DNA of 18,520 nt, taken from assembly GCA_022703295.1 (NCBI GenBank), contig JAKLDX010000007.1:1-18520 (forward strand), read 5' to 3'. The position numbers and the translations under genes are program-made. Source of the DNA: Candidatus Omnitrophota bacterium. Its GTDB lineage: Bacteria; Omnitrophota; Gorgyraeia; 2-01-FULL-45-10. Of the stretch, positions 14,780 to 18,520 are shown in pieces (the stretch's first letter is position 1; every line of letters begins with the position of its first letter). A model generated the notes under the pieces. That model was not told the origin of the DNA and ran no database searches. It was given only the letters and a program-made list of their open reading frames with translations.

Positions 14780-16195
14780 TTACGCCACAACCTTGTTCTT
14801 TCCGGACGACTTTGCGTTCCTGATAGCCTCCATGGCTTTCTTAAGCAGCTCGTCGCTCGTCACGCCATCGATCGGATTTTCGCTGACCCCTACGCTAACG
14901 GTTAATGTTACGTTCTTATTTTTTAAAAGCGGAGTGCCCTCTATTTTCTTCCTTATATCCTCCGCGATGCCGCAGGCTTCTTTCTTATTCTTCTCTGGCA
15001 GGATCATCGCGAATTCATCCCCGCCTATCCTTCCCAATTTTCCTATCGGGACCGTATTGTCCTTCAGTAATTTCGCTATCCTTCGCAGGACCTCCTCGGC
15101 ATCCAGCTCGCCGTGCGTCTTCCGGAATTTATCAAAATCATCCACGTTCAATACGATGAACGAGCAGGGCCTCTGGTAGAATATGGCGCGCTTTATTTCT
15201 TCCTCCAGGCGCGATACTATAAAATTTTTGTTGTAAAGGTCGGTAAGCTCGTCCTTTATCGCAAGCTCTTTCGTCTTCTTGTCAAGCATATCGCTTTCTA
15301 TAGCGATCGTTATCTGCTTCGCGAAAACTTTGGCGAGGTCCATATCGTCATTTTTATATTTATAATCTTCGAGCTTATTCCCTATCACAAACAGCCCAAG
15401 GTTTTTCTTGCCTGAAAATATCGGAATGGCAAGCAAGTTCACGACATGATATAAGGCCCTGAATTCCTCCAATTCTCTGGTCAGTTTCGTACTTTTATCT
15501 AATATAAATATCGAACGCTCGGCCAGAACTTTTTCAAATACACCCTGGCCGCTTCTCTTTATCGCCAATTCCTTGAGCCCTTCCTCCTCTATCCCGTATG
15601 CCAGCCTTTCCGTGAAATCCCCGGTTTCGTCCTTGGCCATGTACAGAACGCTGAAACCGTTATCGAAAATCATCGCGGACTTTTCAACCGCCAACTCCAG
15701 GACGGAGTCAAGCTGTATGGCGCCGGCGGATATTATATCGCCGATCTGTAAAAGGCTCGACAGCGCCAGCACTTTTTTATGCACATCTATGTTTATCTCC
15801 CTCATCTTCTGCCCGTAGCTCTTCAATTCGTCAAGGTTGGACTTTATCCTCTGCGTCATAGTATTTATGGATTCCGCCAGGTTACCGACCTCGTCATCGC
15901 CTGAGACAGGCAGGCGGCGCCCGAATTCTCCGTTCGCTATTATCTTGGCCTCTATGGCCATGTCAATGACAGGATCAACGAGGCCTTTTGCCAGGAGCAG
16001 CCCGAGCAAGGCCACGACAAGGGACATCAGGACGACACCCGAGATGTTAATGAGATTTTCCTGGTGAGGAAAGGCATAAAGCGATATTACATACATACAT
16101 GCCAGCAGCGGTATTATGGACATTAAGGCGAATGCAAGCATCAGCTTGTATCTAAGCCCTTTATGAACCATCTTCATTTTTTTGAAAAGCTTCAT
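14780..16195 (-). CDS. Membrane-bound HAMP-GAF-GGDEF protein with divergent active site
   Basis: The 471-residue sensor is first in the pilus motor operon. It has two membrane helices (about 17-40 and 49-70) with only a short loop between them, a HAMP domain (about 70-125), a GAF-type domain (about 150-305) and a GGDEF domain (about 306-471). The domain starts canonically (DELTDLYN at 315-322) and keeps GGDEF at 391-395 and the final AKSSGKN. Ungapped comparison with PleD, from memory, shows Asn350 for the metal ligand D327, Arg358 for guanine-binding N335 and Glu367 for D344. The product-inhibition RxxD is V-x-x-G (382-385). It may therefore be inactive or altered rather than a normal diguanylate cyclase. 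The start is firm: GGAGG five bases before the ATG, with its own promoter upstream. What the sensor detects is unknown. Confidence 0.92.
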   Translation of the reverse strand: MKLFKKMKMVHKGLRYKLMLAFALMSIIPLLACMYVISLYAFPHQENLINISGVVLMSLVVALLGLLLAKGLVDPVIDMAIEAKIIANGEFGRRLPVSGDDEVGNLAESINTMTQRIKSNLDELKSYGQKMREINIDVHKKVLALSSLLQIGDIISAGAIQLDSVLELAVEKSAMIFDNGFSVLYMAKDETGDFTERLAYGIEEEGLKELAIKRSGQGVFEKVLAERSIFILDKSTKLTRELEEFRALYHVVNLLAIPIFSGKKNLGLFVIGNKLEDYKYKNDDMDLAKVFAKQITIAIESDMLDKKTKELAIKDELTDLYNKNFIVSRLEEEIKRAIFYQRPCSFIVLNVDDFDKFRKTHGELDAEEVLRRIAKLLKDNTVPIGKLGRIGGDEFAMILPEKNKKEACGIAEDIRKKIEGTPLLKNKNVTLTVSVGVSENPIDGVTSDELLKKAMEAIRNAKSSGKNKVVA

Positions 16196-16264
16196 ACGCG
16201 CCTCCTTCGGCTATAGTCAAACAATATATAATAGTAGAATCAGATATAATATAATTTTAAGCAA

Positions 16265-16293
16265 AGTATACTATACGTATTGTCAATTGTCAA
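16265..16293 (-). promoter_or_regulatory. Sigma-70-type promoter of the pilus motor operon
   Basis: On the minus strand TTGACA (16288-16293, perfect) is followed after exactly 17 bases by TATACT (16265-16270). The -35 element contains the TGA stop of the radical SAM gene. A second TTGACA (16281-16286) follows the first as a direct repeat, but its distance to the -10 is too short. The start point would be near 16258, about 60 bases before the ATG; the leader between is AT-rich with no clear hairpin. No terminator for the radical SAM gene is visible here, so read-through from rodA is possible. Confidence 0.75.
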
Positions 16294-18044
16294 ATTAGCG
16301 GCTTTTCCAAGACACCGGCTTCTTTCTCAAAAAACTGCCTGGAGAGGCCGACGGTTATAAAATCCCAGGGCAGGATCTCGCTCAGGCCCCGTTTCCTGCC
16401 TACATAAAAGGACGGATCCACAGACGCCTTTTCAAATGCCGAAAGCCATGTCTTCAGATTAAACAGGTCGCCCCATCCGTCAAAACGGGCACCGGCATTC
16501 CACGCTTCGTATATTACATCCGAAAGCCTCCTGTCCCCCCTCGAAAGGACAGCTTCCAGATAGCTCATCTGGAAAGAATGAAAATCCAGCTCAATGAACC
16601 TGGATTTCATGGCATCTCTGAGCAGCGCCCTCTTCCGTTCTAATTCGTCTATGCCATCCATAGCTTCCCATTGGAACGGCGTATGCGGCTTTGGGATAAA
16701 TGCGTTGATACTGACCCTCAGCTGGGCCGGCCGGCCGTCTACTTTTTTCTTAAGATCTGATATGTGGACTGCCATCGCGGCTATATCGAAAATGTCTTCA
16801 TCTCTTTCGGATGGCAGGCCTATCATAAAATATAATTTGATCCGGCGCCACCCCAGCCTGAAAGACTCCCCGACGCTTTCCGATAATTTTTCTATTTCTA
16901 TGTTCTTGTTTATTATTTTACGCAGGCACGCGCTGCCGGCTTCGGGGGCAAAGGTAAGGCCGGCCTTTCTGACTTCGGATACCAGCGCCGGCAACCCCTT
17001 AAGGGCGTCCTCCACCCTAAGTGACGGAACGGACACGGAGACGCACTTCCTGCTGAAGACCTCATTAAGCTCTTTGATGATTTGCGTTACCTGCGAATGA
17101 TCCCCCGTGGATAACGATAACAGGGAGATCTCATCGTAGCCGGTCGCCTCGTACGATTCTTTCGCCAATTTCAGGATTTCACCCTTAGTCCTTTCGCGGC
17201 ACGGGCGGTATGTGGTGGTTGCCTGGCAAAACCTGCACGCGTGTTTACAGCCGCGCATTATTTCCAGGACCAGCCTGTCATGCACCACCTGAATATTGGG
17301 AACCACCTGATTAACCGGATAGAACGCCGAATCCAGCGATTTCACAAATCTCTTTTCTATGATCTTCGGGATCGCTTCATCGGTCGGCGAAAATTGCTTT
17401 ATCGTATTGTCCTGATTATATTCTATTTTGTATAAGGACGGTACATACACCCCTTTTATTCCCGCCAGGCTTCGTAATAACTTTATCCTCGCCACATCCC
17501 CTTTACCTCTGCCCTTACACACATCGACTATCTCCAGGATCGCCTCTTCAGCGTCGCCGATCAGAAAGGCATCGATGAAATCCGCCATCGGTTCCGGATT
17601 GTAGCACGCAGGTCCTCCGGCTATAATCAGCGGGTCCTCGCTCCTTCTGTCTGATGATCTTTTCGGTATCCCGCCTAGGTCCAGCATATTAAGAACATTC
17701 GTATAACCGAGCTCGTATGTCAGGCTGAAGCCTATGACATCGAACTGGCTTATGGGCTTTCTTGATTCGAGGCTGAAAAGCGCAATGCTGTTCTCTCTCA
17801 GGACTTTTTCAAAATCCATCCAGGGAGAGAAAACTCTTTCACACAGACAGTCATCGCGGCCGTTAAGCATGCCATAGAGTACCTTCATGCCTAGATAGCT
17901 CATCCCGATTTCGTAAGCATCCGGAAAGGCAAGCAGAACCTTCAGCTTGTCTTCCGTCCACTCCTTCTTTACGGAATTCCATTCGCCGCCGACATACCTG
18001 CCGGGCTTTTGTACTGTAAGTAAGAGCTCGTCTAAATTTTTCAT
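16290..18044 (-). CDS. B12-binding-type radical SAM protein, TIGR03960-like, function unknown
   Basis: The 584 residues have an N-terminal region beginning NLDELLLTVQKPGRYVGGEW, as this uncharacterised family does. A cobalamin-binding-like Rossmann domain follows (about 33-185, with FPDAYEIGMSYLG and IIAGGPACYNPEP), then a radical SAM barrel (about 255-500) with the cluster motif C266-x3-C270-x2-C273 in EIMRGCKHACRFCQ. The related DUF2344 domain, often fused at the C-terminus or encoded next to it, is absent from the protein and from the visible downstream neighbour. In many bacteria this family lies near rodA or near ribonuclease G and ribosomal protein L21 genes, which has led to suggestions of an RNA or ribosome modification role; that is not shown. 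The ATG lies six bases after rodA with no Shine-Dalgarno, implying coupling. Confidence 0.88.
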   Translation of the reverse strand: MKNLDELLLTVQKPGRYVGGEWNSVKKEWTEDKLKVLLAFPDAYEIGMSYLGMKVLYGMLNGRDDCLCERVFSPWMDFEKVLRENSIALFSLESRKPISQFDVIGFSLTYELGYTNVLNMLDLGGIPKRSSDRRSEDPLIIAGGPACYNPEPMADFIDAFLIGDAEEAILEIVDVCKGRGKGDVARIKLLRSLAGIKGVYVPSLYKIEYNQDNTIKQFSPTDEAIPKIIEKRFVKSLDSAFYPVNQVVPNIQVVHDRLVLEIMRGCKHACRFCQATTTYRPCRERTKGEILKLAKESYEATGYDEISLLSLSTGDHSQVTQIIKELNEVFSRKCVSVSVPSLRVEDALKGLPALVSEVRKAGLTFAPEAGSACLRKIINKNIEIEKLSESVGESFRLGWRRIKLYFMIGLPSERDEDIFDIAAMAVHISDLKKKVDGRPAQLRVSINAFIPKPHTPFQWEAMDGIDELERKRALLRDAMKSRFIELDFHSFQMSYLEAVLSRGDRRLSDVIYEAWNAGARFDGWGDLFNLKTWLSAFEKASVDPSFYVGRKRGLSEILPWDFITVGLSRQFFEKEAGVLEKPLI

Positions 18045-18050
18045 ATTAAA

Positions 18051-18520
18051 TTAAAATGTAGAACGCCGCATGCCGACGTTAAGAAGAAGGCCTATCGCGA
18101 CCAGCGTCGTAAGCAGGCTTGAGCCGCCATAACTGATAAGCGGCAGAGGTATACCGACTACCGGCATCAATCCCACCGTCATCCCGATATTTATTATAAC
18201 CTGGAGAGATAACATAACACCTATGCCGAAAGCTATCGCTTTTCCGTACATGTCGCTTGTAGAATTGGCAATATTGAACGCTCGTTTTATTATGAGCAGA
18301 TACAGCAGCACAAGGGCCATTGCCCCGAGGAAACCCCACTCCTCCCCTATGACCGAAAATATGAAATCCGTATGGCGCTCGGGAAGGAAATTGAGCTGAT
18401 TCTGAGTTCCTGCGAGCCAGCCCCTGCCGAATAATCCTCCGCTGCCGATAGCTATCTTCGACTGTATTATCGTATAACCGGCTCCGAGCGGGTCTACGTT
18501 CGGGTTCATGAATACCAAAA
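18051..18520 (-). CDS. rodA: RodA, SEDS peptidoglycan polymerase, C-terminal part only
   Basis: The last 156 residues of a polytopic membrane protein; the frame is open at the window edge and its start lies outside. The visible part has the SEDS hallmarks: NPNVDPLGAGYTIIQSKIAI, a GSGGLFGRG turn, GTQNQLNFLPERHTDFIFSV and IGEEWGFLGA. Near the end a hydrophobic segment holds GMTVGLMPVVGIPLPLISYG and the GGSS motif. HTDFIF and EEWG favour RodA over FtsW. RodA polymerises glycan strands with a class B penicillin-binding protein during cell elongation. It is followed after six bases by the radical SAM gene and is probably co-transcribed with it. There is no functional link to the pilus genes beyond proximity. 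Confidence 0.95.
   Translation of the reverse strand, partial: LVFMNPNVDPLGAGYTIIQSKIAIGSGGLFGRGWLAGTQNQLNFLPERHTDFIFSVIGEEWGFLGAMALVLLYLLIIKRAFNIANSTSDMYGKAIAFGIGVMLSLQVIINIGMTVGLMPVVGIPLPLISYGGSSLLTTLVAIGLLLNVGMRRSTF

Noticed and set aside
16281..16286. Second TTGACA as an alternative -35 for the motor operon
   Set aside because: Only ten bases separate it from TATACT; the other copy has the optimal 17.
1..18520. Insertion sequences, phage genes, CRISPR arrays, tRNA or rRNA genes
   Set aside because: None seen: genes are contiguous, on one strand, with uniform composition, and no repeat array or transposase-like frame was found.

Overview
The window looks like a chromosomal segment of an uncultivated, diderm (Gram-negative-type) bacterium, most likely Candidatus Omnitrophota or a near relative. 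That placement is an inference. It rests on the gene repertoire (two tandem PilB ATPases plus a stand-alone MshEN protein, and short pilins ending in an H-x-L motif) and on moderate GC, not on any marker gene. The secretin and the PilM/N/O/P set show that there is an outer membrane. All genes lie on the minus strand, so transcription runs from high to low coordinates. Apart from one gap of about 330 bases, the genes are packed with gaps or overlaps of a few bases. I saw no mobile element, tRNA, rRNA or CRISPR. Layout, in order of transcription: (1) 18520-16290: the C-terminal end of RodA (peptidoglycan polymerase), followed 6 bases later by a B12-binding-type radical SAM protein of unknown function. 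(2) 16293-8542: a promoter overlapping the stop codon of the radical SAM gene drives a type IV pilus motor operon. It encodes a membrane HAMP-GAF-GGDEF protein, the retraction ATPase PilT, a stand-alone MshEN domain protein, two PilB-type extension ATPases and the platform protein PilC. (3) 8541-7794: a monocistronic unit with a strong promoter, a structured leader of about 190 bases, a short pilin (probably the major one) and a clear intrinsic terminator. (4) 7786-1: a further promoter followed by a GspG-like pilin, two minor pilins, a PilX-like protein carrying an EF-hand calcium loop, a small membrane protein of unknown function, PilM, PilN, PilO, PilP and the secretin PilQ, which runs off the window. 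Together these are nearly all parts of one type IVa pilus (or pilus-like secretion) machine: secretin, alignment complex, platform, extension and retraction motors, and major and minor pilins. The prepilin peptidase is not in the window. Points deserving a second look are the stand-alone MshEN protein, whose cyclic-di-GMP-binding motif is better kept than in either PilB; a GGDEF domain that keeps its signature but has lost other catalytic residues; a pilin leader that folds like a transcription attenuator; and a calcium-binding loop in the PilX-like minor pilin.
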